Source: Flavobacteriales bacterium
Lineage (GTDB): Bacteria > Bacteroidota > Bacteroidia > Flavobacteriales_D > Sanyastnellaceae
NCBI GenBank assembly: GCA_030729695.1
Contig: JANQWV010000028.1
Location: forward strand, 20,541-84,540
DNA: 64,000 nucleotides
Direction of reading: 5' to 3'
A program made the position numbers and the translations under genes. Below the pieces are notes generated by a model. That model was given only the letters and a program-made list of their open reading frames with translations, did no database searches and had not been told where the DNA came from. Shown one piece after another: positions 8,301 to 16,004 of this stretch. Each line of letters opens with the position of its first letter. The first letter of the stretch is position 1.

Positions 8301-9815
8301 TGAATTTCCATCTAAATAAATGTTGTAGTTACCAGCACCGTTCGCGCAGCACAATCCATTTCCACCTGTATCGTAAATCTCTACGCGGTGACAGTTGTTG
8401 CTAATGCAGAAGTTTGCATCGTTCGTTGTTCCTTGTTGAATAACAAGATTTTCTTGATTGAAAACCTTCCAAGAAGTTTGTTGAGGAAGGTTATCTGTTG
8501 TAAGGTCGAGAGTTAAATTGTGTCCAGATGTAACAATAACATTCAAAGTAACACTGTTGCTATTGCCTTGCGGATCGTAGGTTGTAAGCGTTACAGGAAA
8601 CATACCAACAGCAGCGAAAGTTGTGGTTGGATCTTCCAATGTTGATGTTGAAGGAACACAATCACTAGGGAAAGTCCATTCAAATGAGGTGGCATTTCCT
8701 GTTGAAGTATTGTTGAATTGAAAATTCATGCAATTCGTTCCTGAAGGATAATAATTGAAATCGGAAGCCAAGGCAGGGAATTCGCAAGTGCCGTCATCAA
8801 TGGTTGCACAAGAGTTGTAGTTTGTTGCGTTAGCGTTGGTACATCCAGAAACAGTTGTCGTTGTTATGTTGAAATTGAATTCACCCATGGTGCTGTTGTA
8901 TCCGCCAACTTGCACATAGTAGGTCTGTCCAATAACGAGATAGTCATCTTCATTGGCGCCGGCTGTTCCATTTCCAGTAGGACAACCGAATTTCACCATT
9001 GAATAATTACCTGCAGCATCATCGTCGTCACAAGCGATAATTGAACCGTTGCACGCGTTGTAAACAGCAAGTTGCGTATCGGTTACACCTGTTCCTGTTC
9101 CAGTGGTTGCGCTGGTTTGAATGGTTACATTTCCACCTTGATAAACGAATGAGTACCAGATATCGCGGATGGTTCCGCCACATCCTGGAGTCGGACCAAC
9201 AGCCACGTTAATGTTATTCGTAATTATGGCTCCACTGTTTGGAACGAAGACTGCTGCTGTTGCGCATGTTTCGTTGGGCATGAAAATATTACATAGGCCA
9301 TTATCGACTGTGGCGCATGCGTTGTAATTTCCTGCTGAAGGATCTGTGCATCCGAGTATATCCGCTTTAGTTAGTTGAATGCTGAAGTTACCTTGAAGGT
9401 TGTTATATCCGCCAACCTGAACGTAATAGGTTGTTCCAACTGTTAAGGCTGGACACGACATAACCAATTGAGAGGCGTAGCCCATTCCCGCAGCATCGTC
9501 GTTACACAAAAGTTGAGCGCCGTTGCAACTGTTGTACAAGGCCATACGCGTGTCGGAAAGCGTTCCTAACGTTGTGGTTAAGGTAAATGTTCCTCCGGTG
9601 AAAATGAATTTATACCAGATGTCTTTGATTCCAAGACCAGCGCCCACTCCGCATGATGGGCTTGTGCCTTCTACTACGGTATTTAAATTACTTGTCGCAA
9701 CGGCAGGTGCATTTGGAATAAGTTCAATAGCATTCGCGCAAATGTCGTTCGCAGGTGCTTGTGCGAATACTTGGAAAGATGCGAAAAGCGCGAACGCAAG
9801 TAAAATCTTTTTCAT
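5391..9815 (-). CDS. multidomain T9SS cargo with lysyl-oxidase-like domain, dockerin-like and MopE-like repeats
   Basis: A 1474-residue secreted protein. Domains in order: signal peptide (1-19); two pre-peptidase-like beta domains (~45-150, ~200-320), each followed by a Cys-rich GCTxxxAxNYN motif; a PKD domain (~352-430); a third beta domain (~530-640); a lysyl-oxidase-like domain (~670-860); a dockerin-like calcium loop, DLNSDGDISIADAAYL (~930-955); a second PKD domain (~1112-1188); MopE-type Asp/Cys repeats of the pattern DxDGDGY, DCxD, DDNCDGxxDE (~1190-1385); and a T9SS type A sorting domain (~1392-1474, LYPNPTSSNLNIEL). In the oxidase domain the copper-site histidines of CHNHYHYSGYAEYLL are present (H746, H748, H750). 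K773 in GFKNGFC and Y805 in GCYDIY sit where human LOX has K320 and Y355, which form the lysyl-tyrosylquinone; the CQWIDIT motif is also conserved. Inferred role: oxidation of primary amines or lysines at the cell surface or outside the cell; substrate unknown. Confidence 0.85.
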   Translation of the reverse strand: MKKILLAFALFASFQVFAQAPANDICANAIELIPNAPAVATSNLNTVVEGTSPSCGVGAGLGIKDIWYKFIFTGGTFTLTTTLGTLSDTRMALYNSCNGAQLLCNDDAAGMGYASQLVMSCPALTVGTTYYVQVGGYNNLQGNFSIQLTKADILGCTDPSAGNYNACATVDNGLCNIFMPNETCATAAVFVPNSGAIITNNINVAVGPTPGCGGTIRDIWYSFVYQGGNVTIQTSATTGTGTGVTDTQLAVYNACNGSIIACDDDDAAGNYSMVKFGCPTGNGTAGANEDDYLVIGQTYYVQVGGYNSTMGEFNFNITTTTVSGCTNANATNYNSCATIDDGTCEFPALASDFNYYPSGTNCMNFQFNNTSTGNATSFEWTFPSDCVPSTSTLEDPTTTFAAVGMFPVTLTTYDPQGNSNSVTLNVIVTSGHNLTLDLTTDNLPQQTSWKVFNQENLVIQQGTTNDANFCISNNCHRVEIYDTGGNGLCCANGAGNYNIYLDGNSVATGAAFGSLATIQVNCPQGTSCDNSIVANLGLNAVPSPNSWYSFTPSVNGQYQISTCGLAGCDTKIWLYDYCNMALFDNTNEATYTFNDDLCGIEAEITPYLEGGMTYYIRVGDDGGACGLDAFQVLFEYMGPIVGCMDLNACNYSPLAEEPALCYYNGDPNCSNIGPDLLVEGNLLYSSLYQTTLTATDGCLVNEGCLQGLGTRQVVRFSTRIDNIGNLDYFIGVPNVANPQFVFDPCHNHYHYSGYAEYLLYDSNGNLMPEIGFKNGFCVLDIGCVSGVAKYGCGNMGITAGCYDIYSSGLSCQWIDITNVPAGTYHLVVRTNWDQDPDALGNYELRYDNNWAQVCISFERDAMNNIINFVKLPIGSCPQIVDCVGQLFGNAQPDCLGNCPAEQKKGDLNTDLSYTQVDVDLYGNSAVYSDLSASICNDLNSDGDISIADAAYLEACIHAQIDEGIAPGLMQPCAWDPEIVDGSETAILGVTNVNAELGYFDITLTNPNGEINALQFDIGGATITNVTSLVPVNTWSSVIYKEVGGVKIGALGHLGSMIPVHFTPTPILRVYVEAFTGDEVCIAAFDEALNVYIHNVLTQIGPCMPVQYIGASATFNEVSCVNYPVHFVDNTNNNPTSWSWLFPGGVPSSSTLQNPYVMYTTPGVYNVTLMVSNGAANDSITWTGAVTVSNQIEYYADADGDGFGDAQTLATGCEIPSGYVTNGNDCNDNSSFITTNADLDGDGYFSCVDDCNDGNALSYPGAMELCNNLDDNCDGIVDEGFDADGDGYSACAGDCDDNNSAMNPNATEFCNDIDDNCNGAIDEGLGQAYYMDIDGDGYGAGVVLYSCTVPTGTATNNDDCNDSNPAISPSAIETVDGIDNDCDGYIDETSVYTYTLNEIGLTLYPNPTSSNLNIELSAHAGNVSVQVKDVSGKNISNFQFNSMRYSVDVSDFAPGLYEFIFRTENSFTVKRVVVE

Positions 9816-9872
9816 AGAAAAAAGGCTTAGGTTTAGACAAGGAAGTTACGAAAAAATGCGGAACGAGAATCG

Positions 9873-10421
9873 TTATTTCCTGAAAAATCCGGTATCCTTG
9901 AAATGCCAAGGATCTGTTTTTCTTCCCGGAGCAATATCAAAGTGTCCGAGGATATACTTGAACTTATAGTGCGTGTCGAGTTGATCAATGAGCTTTCGAA
10001 GCGAAGCATATTGCGCTTCGTTCGGACCAACAGTGTACGTGCACATGATTTCAATACCTATGGAACAGGAATTTACAGCCGTTGTCCCGTCGGGAAGTTG
10101 ACTCTTTCCAGCGTGATACGCTACGTTGTTCGGTTCTACTAATTCATAAACTTGGCCGTCTCTTCCAATGAGGTAATGGGCTGCTACGCCGTATTGCTCA
10201 AATTGCTTCAACACACCTTCCACAGAAAATGTATCGGGCTGTTGGGTGTTTGGAAAAGAAGCGTTGAAGGTCGAGTGAATAATTAAAGCCTTCACTTCAC
10301 GCGGAGATTCACTTGTCTTGTATCCGAATCCTACGTGCTTTCGAAGAATAAGAAACTGCGTTAATTGTGCATTAACGGCAAGTGTTAAAAATGAAAAAAC
10401 AAGAAGTGCGTAAAAACGCAT
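9873..10421 (-). CDS. N-acetylmuramoyl-L-alanine amidase, Amidase_2/AmpD type
   Basis: A 182-residue exported amidase that should cleave the bond between N-acetylmuramic acid and L-alanine in peptidoglycan or muropeptides. The start is set at ATG 10421, which yields a signal peptide (MRFYALLVFSFLTLAVNAQ); a longer in-frame reading begins inside purS and lacks a signal. Zinc ligands of the Amidase_2 fold are visible: H49 in IIHST, H160 in GHFDIAP and D170 in GRKTDPW, with the family AYHAG motif at 101-105. The ATG shares one base with the purS stop codon (TAATG), so the two genes are translationally coupled. The mature protein is periplasmic by prediction, unlike cytosolic AmpD of enterobacteria. 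Confidence 0.88.
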   Translation of the reverse strand: MRFYALLVFSFLTLAVNAQLTQFLILRKHVGFGYKTSESPREVKALIIHSTFNASFPNTQQPDTFSVEGVLKQFEQYGVAAHYLIGRDGQVYELVEPNNVAYHAGKSQLPDGTTAVNSCSIGIEIMCTYTVGPNEAQYASLRKLIDQLDTHYKFKYILGHFDIAPGRKTDPWHFKDTGFFRK

Positions 10422-10675
10422 TAGGCTTCTACAACGGTGAAAGTGTAGTACTCCATGATTTCGTTGCACAACAATTTCTTGCATGCTTGATCAACGATTT
10501 GTTCTGCACCAGCATGGTCGGCAGACTCAACGAATAAACTCATATGTTTTCCAACGCGAACGTTAGCAATGGTTCCAATAGATAAACTGTTCAATGACGA
10601 GGTCACTGCTTTTCCTTGTGGATCTAATAATGCTTCCAATGGCATTACGTTAATTTCAGCTTTAAACTTTTTCAT
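10421..10675 (-). CDS. purS: phosphoribosylformylglycinamidine synthase subunit PurS
   Basis: An 84-residue protein matching PurS, the small subunit that bridges PurL and PurQ in the FGAM synthase complex of purine synthesis. Family features are the N-terminal strand (KKFKAEINVMPLEALLDPQGKAV), a central LNSLSIGTIANVRVGKHMSLFVE segment and a C-terminal NEIMEYYTF segment; the length is normal. It overlaps the end of pssA by 14 nt, and its stop codon shares a base with the amidase start. This compact pssA-purS-amidase arrangement implies one transcript. No purL or purQ is in the window. Confidence 0.9.
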   Translation of the reverse strand: MKKFKAEINVMPLEALLDPQGKAVTSSLNSLSIGTIANVRVGKHMSLFVESADHAGAEQIVDQACKKLLCNEIMEYYTFTVVEA

Positions 10676-11351
10676 GTTGTTTCCCTAATAGGTGTTGAAC
10701 GGCAGATAAAATGAGGTACAAAAGTAAGGCAATTGGAACCGTCCACAGGACTTTTTTCAGAATGAAATGTGAACCAACTGCAGATACGATGATGCTCCCA
10801 ATGAGAATAAACTTCATCGCGTTTTCCTTCCAACTGAAATTTGAAAATTTGAAAGAAAGGAGCGGTAGCTTAGATGCCATGAGGAATGCGAAAAGTAAGA
10901 TGAGTCCCACGAGAATCGAGTTGCTCAAAGGTTCTGTTTCCGTCAGTGACAAAACGCTTAACCAAAACAATCCGTTCGCTGGCACAGGAAGGCCTTTGAA
11001 TCCTGTCGACTTCGAAGTGTCTAAATTGAAACGAGCCAATCGAAAGGCTGCTGCTACGGCTAAAAGAAAAGCCAACGCTGCCCACATTTTTATTTCGGGT
11101 TGAAGTAGTTTGTACAACCAAAAAGAAGGGACAACTCCGAAGCTAACGACGTCGGCAAGCGAATCTAATTGTTTTCCCATTTCAGAAGCTGCACCAATGG
11201 CGCGAGCAACGAGTCCGTCCAGTAAATCTGCAAAAGCCGCAATGAGAACGAATAAGAAAGCGTCTTGCACATTATGAGCCAATAATGCTGCACATCCCAT
11301 AACTAGATTCAGCATGGTAAGTGTGTTGGGGATGATTGCTTTTCCGAACAT
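10662..11351 (-). CDS. pssA: CDP-diacylglycerol--serine O-phosphatidyltransferase
   Basis: A 229-residue integral membrane enzyme that makes phosphatidylserine, the precursor of phosphatidylethanolamine. The CDP-alcohol phosphotransferase signature is exact: D45-G46-x2-A49-R50-x8-G59-x3-D63-x3-D67. Several hydrophobic helices follow. The start is placed at ATG 11351 (MFGKAIIPNTLTMLNL); a longer reading from 11411 runs through the promoter box and into the upstream gene's coding sequence, so it is unlikely. The TATCTTTG box at 11356-11363 is only 4 nt upstream of the ATG. The gene overlaps purS by 14 nt. Confidence 0.92.
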   Translation of the reverse strand: MFGKAIIPNTLTMLNLVMGCAALLAHNVQDAFLFVLIAAFADLLDGLVARAIGAASEMGKQLDSLADVVSFGVVPSFWLYKLLQPEIKMWAALAFLLAVAAAFRLARFNLDTSKSTGFKGLPVPANGLFWLSVLSLTETEPLSNSILVGLILLFAFLMASKLPLLSFKFSNFSWKENAMKFILIGSIIVSAVGSHFILKKVLWTVPIALLLYLILSAVQHLLGKQHEKV

Positions 11352-11355
11352 GCGG

Positions 11356-11363
11356 CAAAGATA
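11356..11363 (-). promoter_or_regulatory. candidate -7 box, leaderless spacing (pssA)
   Basis: Minus-strand TATCTTTG is an exact TAnnTTTG match, separated from the pssA ATG by 4 nt (CCGC). It lies in the 16-nt gap behind the DUF5686 stop codon, so pssA may have its own promoter although it looks like part of an operon. No -33 match was found. Confidence 0.5.
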
Positions 11364-11367
11364 GGTT

Positions 11368-13842
11368 TTAGAATTCGAATTGAAGTTTTGCGCGCAGTCC
11401 GAAGCGAACAATGTTCGGATTGTCTAGGTATGACAGGCGCCACAGCGCATCTACGCGCAAAATCTTGAAGATGTTTTCTACACCAATTGCGGCTTCTGCG
11501 TAGGGCTGTCTCAATCCGTAGATATCTGCAATTCCGTCTGCGTTGAAATCGCGACTCAACAATTCGTCGTTCTTTAAATCGTAGCTCCCCACCAAGATTT
11601 TCGCGCTCGCTACTTCGCGCCACTTCAATTTGCGCAACAAAGGAACTTTGTTGAAGAACAAGCCTTCAGCATGATAAGATCCCCAAACGCTGGCCCATTG
11701 ATCACTCACAAACTCAAAGAAATTCATAGTGTTGTAACTGGCTTCGTCGTAGAAGAACGTTTCGTTACCCTGATGCATTTGAAGCATGGGATAGGGAAGG
11801 TTACCGAATATTTTTCCTGCCTGAACAGTCAGGTTTAAATATCCGAAAGGACCGAAGCGAATCTTATCGTATACCTGCATTTGCAAGCGCTGGTACTTGT
11901 ATTCCGCATTCATTACACCTGGCATAGCAACGCTGTAGATTACTTCTAGTTCAGGGTAGCTTGTTCCTAAGCTAATTCGTTCAAACTCGCCGTAAACGAA
12001 TTTTTCTTTAAAAGCGAAGCGGGTGTAGAGTGAAACCTCTGAAGTAATAAGTGCGTTTTCGGGCTCAAAGCTGTTGGAAAGTGGAAGGAAGCGCGTGTAT
12101 GAGTATTTAGTTCCGGCAGGCTTTAAAATCCGATGGGTGAAGATGAGTTTATTGGACAGGCCGTACAACCATTCTTTTTCGATGTAGGAGTTAATGTCTG
12201 TGACATCGGTGAGTTTGTTTGCCGGATTTCTTCTGAAGAGGGAAGAGAGAATGTTGTCTTGACGGAAGGCACCTGCGCCAAGTCCGAGTTGTTCCATGTC
12301 TCTTTTTCCGTGCGCTGAAATAGCGAAGCGTGGACTTTTTTGAATGATGTACAATCCGCCTGCCCCGTATTTGAAACGGTCGTCGCGGAAGCCGTAGGCA
12401 AGATATCCGTCGAGCATAAGTTTCGTGCTGAAGGCATTGCTGGTTCTTCCGCCAAAGCGAAGACGGTTACCTTCAATGGGGTTGAAACTATAAAACGTGT
12501 AATAGGGACCGTATTCGAAGTTGCCCTTGATTTTATATCCAGACACAAACAGGGTAATGATGTCGGTTACCGTTTTGAATTGCGGCAACGATTTCAGTGT
12601 GTCTGCCATGTTGTAAATGCGTTCTTCTTTGACGGTGAGGGCAGTGTGCCGCATGCTCTGCCAATAGGCATCGTCGTGATTCGAAGAATTGGGGTCGACT
12701 ATAATGTCGGTGTAGCCTTGATAGAAATCGTCTTCACGTGGCTTGTTTATGACGAACTTTTTATAGCTGCTGTTTTTCCTTCCATAAACACCAAGTTTCT
12801 TTTCATTCATGTTGAATTCAACGAGGAGTTGATCTTTCACCAACATCCAAACTTCATTCTCCACCTCGTTGTATTCTTGGTGAACGCTGAATTGTTTTAT
12901 CCAGTTAATGTTAGCGTCTTCTGAAATGGCAGCATCTACTTGCTTCACAGCATAGGTGGTGTCGTGAATCCACATTTCACCATGGAACAACAACTCTTGT
13001 TTTCTGCGTGGAAAAAATTCTAATTTGTAACACCATTTTCCTTCAATGAATGCGCTGTCTACTAACCCGTAGTCATAGAAGCCAAGGGCGTATGCAGAGA
13101 TAGGCGATGTGAAACTCTTTCTGAAAATTATGATTTCGTTATCGTAGATATTTACGTTCTGGTACATGTCTCCCAAGAACTGATTCACACTCTGATTTTC
13201 GACTCCGGTTACGCGTGTTCCTTTTACAATTTCTTTGGCGATTTTTGGATTGCGTCGGTAATAAAAATCTGAAAGAGATTCGGTCATGAAGACCGGTAAG
13301 TAGGGCTTTTCCTGCGTTGTATCTATTCCTTCGAAAATGAATTCGAAGGGCTTCATGAGTTTCTTATCGCCAATGGCAGCGCTTATATTATTCAAGTCGA
13401 ATTCTACTTTGTTGTAGGCTTCGTATTCGTAGGCGTCTAGCTTTTCGCGGTTATTAATCTTTTTATTGGCGATTACCTTTTTCATTAAGGCAATGGCCGG
13501 ATTGGGTTCGTCTTTCGGACGAATAACAACTACCCCCGTTGTGTTTTCATCGACTAGTGCGAAGTTCACTTCTTTCGTAGTTCCTTGCTTGACATAGAAA
13601 GACTGCTGGGCATATCCCATCCCTTTGCAACGGAGGGTGTCGCTCGAATAATAAGTTTCAATTCGGTATTTTCCGTTTTCGTCAGAGGTAGTTCCAGACT
13701 TCGTTCCAACGAAATAGACAGGAGCAAAAGGTATGGTTTGTTTCGAGACTGCGTCAATTACAGTTCCATACACAACCGTTTTCTGCGCGTGAAGCACAAA
13801 AGAAATACAAATTGCGAAGAAAAGTAAAAGTCCTTTTTTCAT
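11368..13842 (-). CDS. DUF5686 outer-membrane protein with carboxypeptidase-like regulatory domain
   Basis: An 824-residue protein. A signal peptide (MKKGLLLFFAICISFVLHAQ) is followed by a carboxypeptidase-D regulatory-like beta-sandwich at ~20-98 (VVYGTVIDAVSKQTIPFAPV, GTTSDENGKYRI), as in TonB-dependent receptors. The remainder is the DUF5686 region, rich in alternating aromatic strands and ending in GLRAKLQFEF, a terminal aromatic residue typical of outer-membrane beta-barrels. DUF5686 proteins are abundant in Bacteroidota, and no substrate is established. No plug domain was recognised, so it is not called a TonB-dependent receptor. The next gene, pssA, starts 16 nt beyond its stop codon. 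Confidence 0.85.
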   Translation of the reverse strand: MKKGLLLFFAICISFVLHAQKTVVYGTVIDAVSKQTIPFAPVYFVGTKSGTTSDENGKYRIETYYSSDTLRCKGMGYAQQSFYVKQGTTKEVNFALVDENTTGVVVIRPKDEPNPAIALMKKVIANKKINNREKLDAYEYEAYNKVEFDLNNISAAIGDKKLMKPFEFIFEGIDTTQEKPYLPVFMTESLSDFYYRRNPKIAKEIVKGTRVTGVENQSVNQFLGDMYQNVNIYDNEIIIFRKSFTSPISAYALGFYDYGLVDSAFIEGKWCYKLEFFPRRKQELLFHGEMWIHDTTYAVKQVDAAISEDANINWIKQFSVHQEYNEVENEVWMLVKDQLLVEFNMNEKKLGVYGRKNSSYKKFVINKPREDDFYQGYTDIIVDPNSSNHDDAYWQSMRHTALTVKEERIYNMADTLKSLPQFKTVTDIITLFVSGYKIKGNFEYGPYYTFYSFNPIEGNRLRFGGRTSNAFSTKLMLDGYLAYGFRDDRFKYGAGGLYIIQKSPRFAISAHGKRDMEQLGLGAGAFRQDNILSSLFRRNPANKLTDVTDINSYIEKEWLYGLSNKLIFTHRILKPAGTKYSYTRFLPLSNSFEPENALITSEVSLYTRFAFKEKFVYGEFERISLGTSYPELEVIYSVAMPGVMNAEYKYQRLQMQVYDKIRFGPFGYLNLTVQAGKIFGNLPYPMLQMHQGNETFFYDEASYNTMNFFEFVSDQWASVWGSYHAEGLFFNKVPLLRKLKWREVASAKILVGSYDLKNDELLSRDFNADGIADIYGLRQPYAEAAIGVENIFKILRVDALWRLSYLDNPNIVRFGLRAKLQFEF

Positions 13843-13901
13843 TCCTTACGAAGAAACGAAAAAGTTTTGAATGCATCAAGCAGTATGATAAACGTTACCC
13901 T

Positions 13902-15974
13902 TTACTTATTGTTGAAAGCTTGCAAGCCTTCTTCCAACCATGCACGGAATTCAGAGGTTTCAACAATTCCGCTCTTAATCGGATTCATTAATTCTTCTCT
14001 TCCTTCCGTCATTGGATCAATAATGGCGTACATCGGTTGAGAGTTGTTGTTGAACGTCTCAATTTCAAAGGCAGACCACAAGTCACCGTAGGTCTCAATT
14101 TCCTTTTCAATTCCAGCCCATTTAGTAACAACGGTTTCTTTTAATTCCGCTGGAAGTTCTTGCTTGTCATCAACGTAAAGACTTACTACAATAAATTCAT
14201 TTTGCAATAAATCTAAAACTTGCGGCCAAACGTGCTCTTCCATTTTTCTACAGTTTACACATGCATAACCTGTGAAATCGACGAACAATGGTTTTCCTTC
14301 TTTTCTTGCGCGTTCCAATGCAACGTTGTAGTCGTGTTCGCAAAGTAATCCGTGCGGACAGTCACTTGGGTAAGCGTATGAATAACCGGTAGGAGGCGCA
14401 AGTCCACTCATTAAGGAAAGCGCATTGTATGAGGTTCCCTTTTCGTTCAGCATTAATCCACTCGCGAGATATACTACCCACATTCCCACGAACGTGGTGA
14501 ACACAATTCTGAATTTCGAAAACTTCTGAATCGGACTGTCGTGTGAAAATTTAATTGCTCCAATCAAGTAGAGGTACATTCCAAAGAATATCACTACCCA
14601 CAAGCCCATGAATACCTCGTACTTTAACAAGTTCCAGTGTACCACTAAATCTGCTTGAGATAAGAATTTCAGTGCGAGCGCTACTTCTAAAAATCCTAAA
14701 ACAACTTTTACAGAGTTCAACCAGCCACCTGATTTAGGCAAGCTCTTCATCATTCCTGGGAACATCGCAAACAACGCAAACGGAATTCCGAGTGCCAATC
14801 CGAATCCACCCATTCCAACAGTCAATTGAATGGCTCCGCCGTCTTTAGCAAGCGAACCTGCGAGCAGAGATCCTAAAATAGGGCCGGTACAAGAGAATGA
14901 AACAATAGCCAATGTAAGCGCCATGAAGAAAGCTCCTAACATTCCGCCTGCTTCAGCATTTTTATCCATCTTGTTCGCCAATCCTGCAGGAAGTGTTATT
15001 TCAAACAATCCGAAGAATGAAAGAGCGAATACAATGAAAATCACGAAGAACACAATGTTCAGAGGGACATTGGTAGAAATGTCGTTCAGAATGTTCTCGT
15101 TAATCTGATCCAAGAAATGGAACGGCATTGAAAGTAAAATGTAAATCAAGAAGATGAATCCGCCGTAAATCAACGCTTGGAAAATGCCTTTCTTACGGTC
15201 TTTGTTTCCTTTGGTGAAGAACGCAACAGTTAACGGTATCATTGGGAATACACATGGAGTAAGCAATGCAACCAATCCGCCCAAGAATCCCAGGAAGAAC
15301 AATTGCCACATGTTTCCATCTTGCGTGGTGCTCGCAGAAACACTTCCACTTTCTAAACGCGTCGTTAACTTCTCTTTGTCGTTACGAATGGTTTGAATCC
15401 AGTATCTGAATTTTGTTGTGGTTGGTTCCAATTGCATTTGATCTTCAACAAGTGCCGAAGTATCTACAGGTGCTGTCGATACGGCAGAACCATCTGCTGC
15501 ATTTGGAGTGATTTGTAGTTTGAATTTCGACTCAATCGGATAGCATGCTTTGTCGTTACACGTCTGACCCTGAATGGTTCCTTTTAAAGTGAAAGGAGCC
15601 GTTCCGATAATTTTAATTTTTTGTTTGAAAACAGCAGAATTTTCAAAATAGTTTACCTCACCGCCTTGCATCTCATCGTAATGGGTGATGTACTTTCCTT
15701 CCGTTAATTTTCCAATGAGTTCGAAATTTGCTTTATCTACATTTAAGATCAATTCAGTTGGAAGGGCATATACATTAGGATCTGCAGACGGACTCGTCGA
15801 GTACAAATGGAATCCCGGTGAAATAGTCGCTTGAAATTCAATTTCAGCTTCGTTGTTGGGTAAACTAACAAGGCTTGTTTTCCATTTTACTGGATCAACA
15901 ATTTGTGCTTGAGCATTCCAAGACAAAAATAAAATAGCAAGTACCGCAAAAATCTTTACTGATAAATTCTTCAT
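13902..15974 (-). CDS. dsbD: thiol:disulfide interchange protein DsbD
   Basis: A 690-residue inner-membrane protein that carries electrons from cytosolic thioredoxin to the periplasm. After a signal peptide (to ~24) comes the N-terminal DsbD domain with the cysteine pair C139/C144 (TCNDKACYP). Next is the CcdA-like transmembrane domain (~225-510) with the LTPCVFPMIPL motif and the second SCTGP cysteine. A C-terminal thioredoxin domain carries C572-V-N-C575. All three redox modules are therefore present and intact. It probably keeps periplasmic and copper-delivery thiols reduced, which would fit the SCO proteins of this genome, although they are not adjacent. The start has a TATTTTTG box 5 nt upstream. 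Confidence 0.93.
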   Translation of the reverse strand: MKNLSVKIFAVLAILFLSWNAQAQIVDPVKWKTSLVSLPNNEAEIEFQATISPGFHLYSTSPSADPNVYALPTELILNVDKANFELIGKLTEGKYITHYDEMQGGEVNYFENSAVFKQKIKIIGTAPFTLKGTIQGQTCNDKACYPIESKFKLQITPNAADGSAVSTAPVDTSALVEDQMQLEPTTTKFRYWIQTIRNDKEKLTTRLESGSVSASTTQDGNMWQLFFLGFLGGLVALLTPCVFPMIPLTVAFFTKGNKDRKKGIFQALIYGGFIFLIYILLSMPFHFLDQINENILNDISTNVPLNIVFFVIFIVFALSFFGLFEITLPAGLANKMDKNAEAGGMLGAFFMALTLAIVSFSCTGPILGSLLAGSLAKDGGAIQLTVGMGGFGLALGIPFALFAMFPGMMKSLPKSGGWLNSVKVVLGFLEVALALKFLSQADLVVHWNLLKYEVFMGLWVVIFFGMYLYLIGAIKFSHDSPIQKFSKFRIVFTTFVGMWVVYLASGLMLNEKGTSYNALSLMSGLAPPTGYSYAYPSDCPHGLLCEHDYNVALERARKEGKPLFVDFTGYACVNCRKMEEHVWPQVLDLLQNEFIVVSLYVDDKQELPAELKETVVTKWAGIEKEIETYGDLWSAFEIETFNNNSQPMYAIIDPMTEGREELMNPIKSGIVETSEFRAWLEEGLQAFNNK

Positions 15975-15979
15975 AGGTT

Positions 15980-15987
15980 CAAAAATA
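15980..15987 (-). promoter_or_regulatory. candidate -7 box, leaderless spacing (dsbD)
   Basis: Minus-strand TATTTTTG, an exact TAnnTTTG match, 5 nt before the dsbD ATG at 15974. It lies in the 30-nt gap behind tilS, suggesting that dsbD is transcribed separately. Confidence 0.5.
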
Positions 15988-16004
15988 GTTCAATTCAATT
16001 CTAG

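Noticed and set aside
12340-12924. 194-codon plus-strand reading frame
   Set aside because: It is the antisense of the DUF5686 gene, with no family features.
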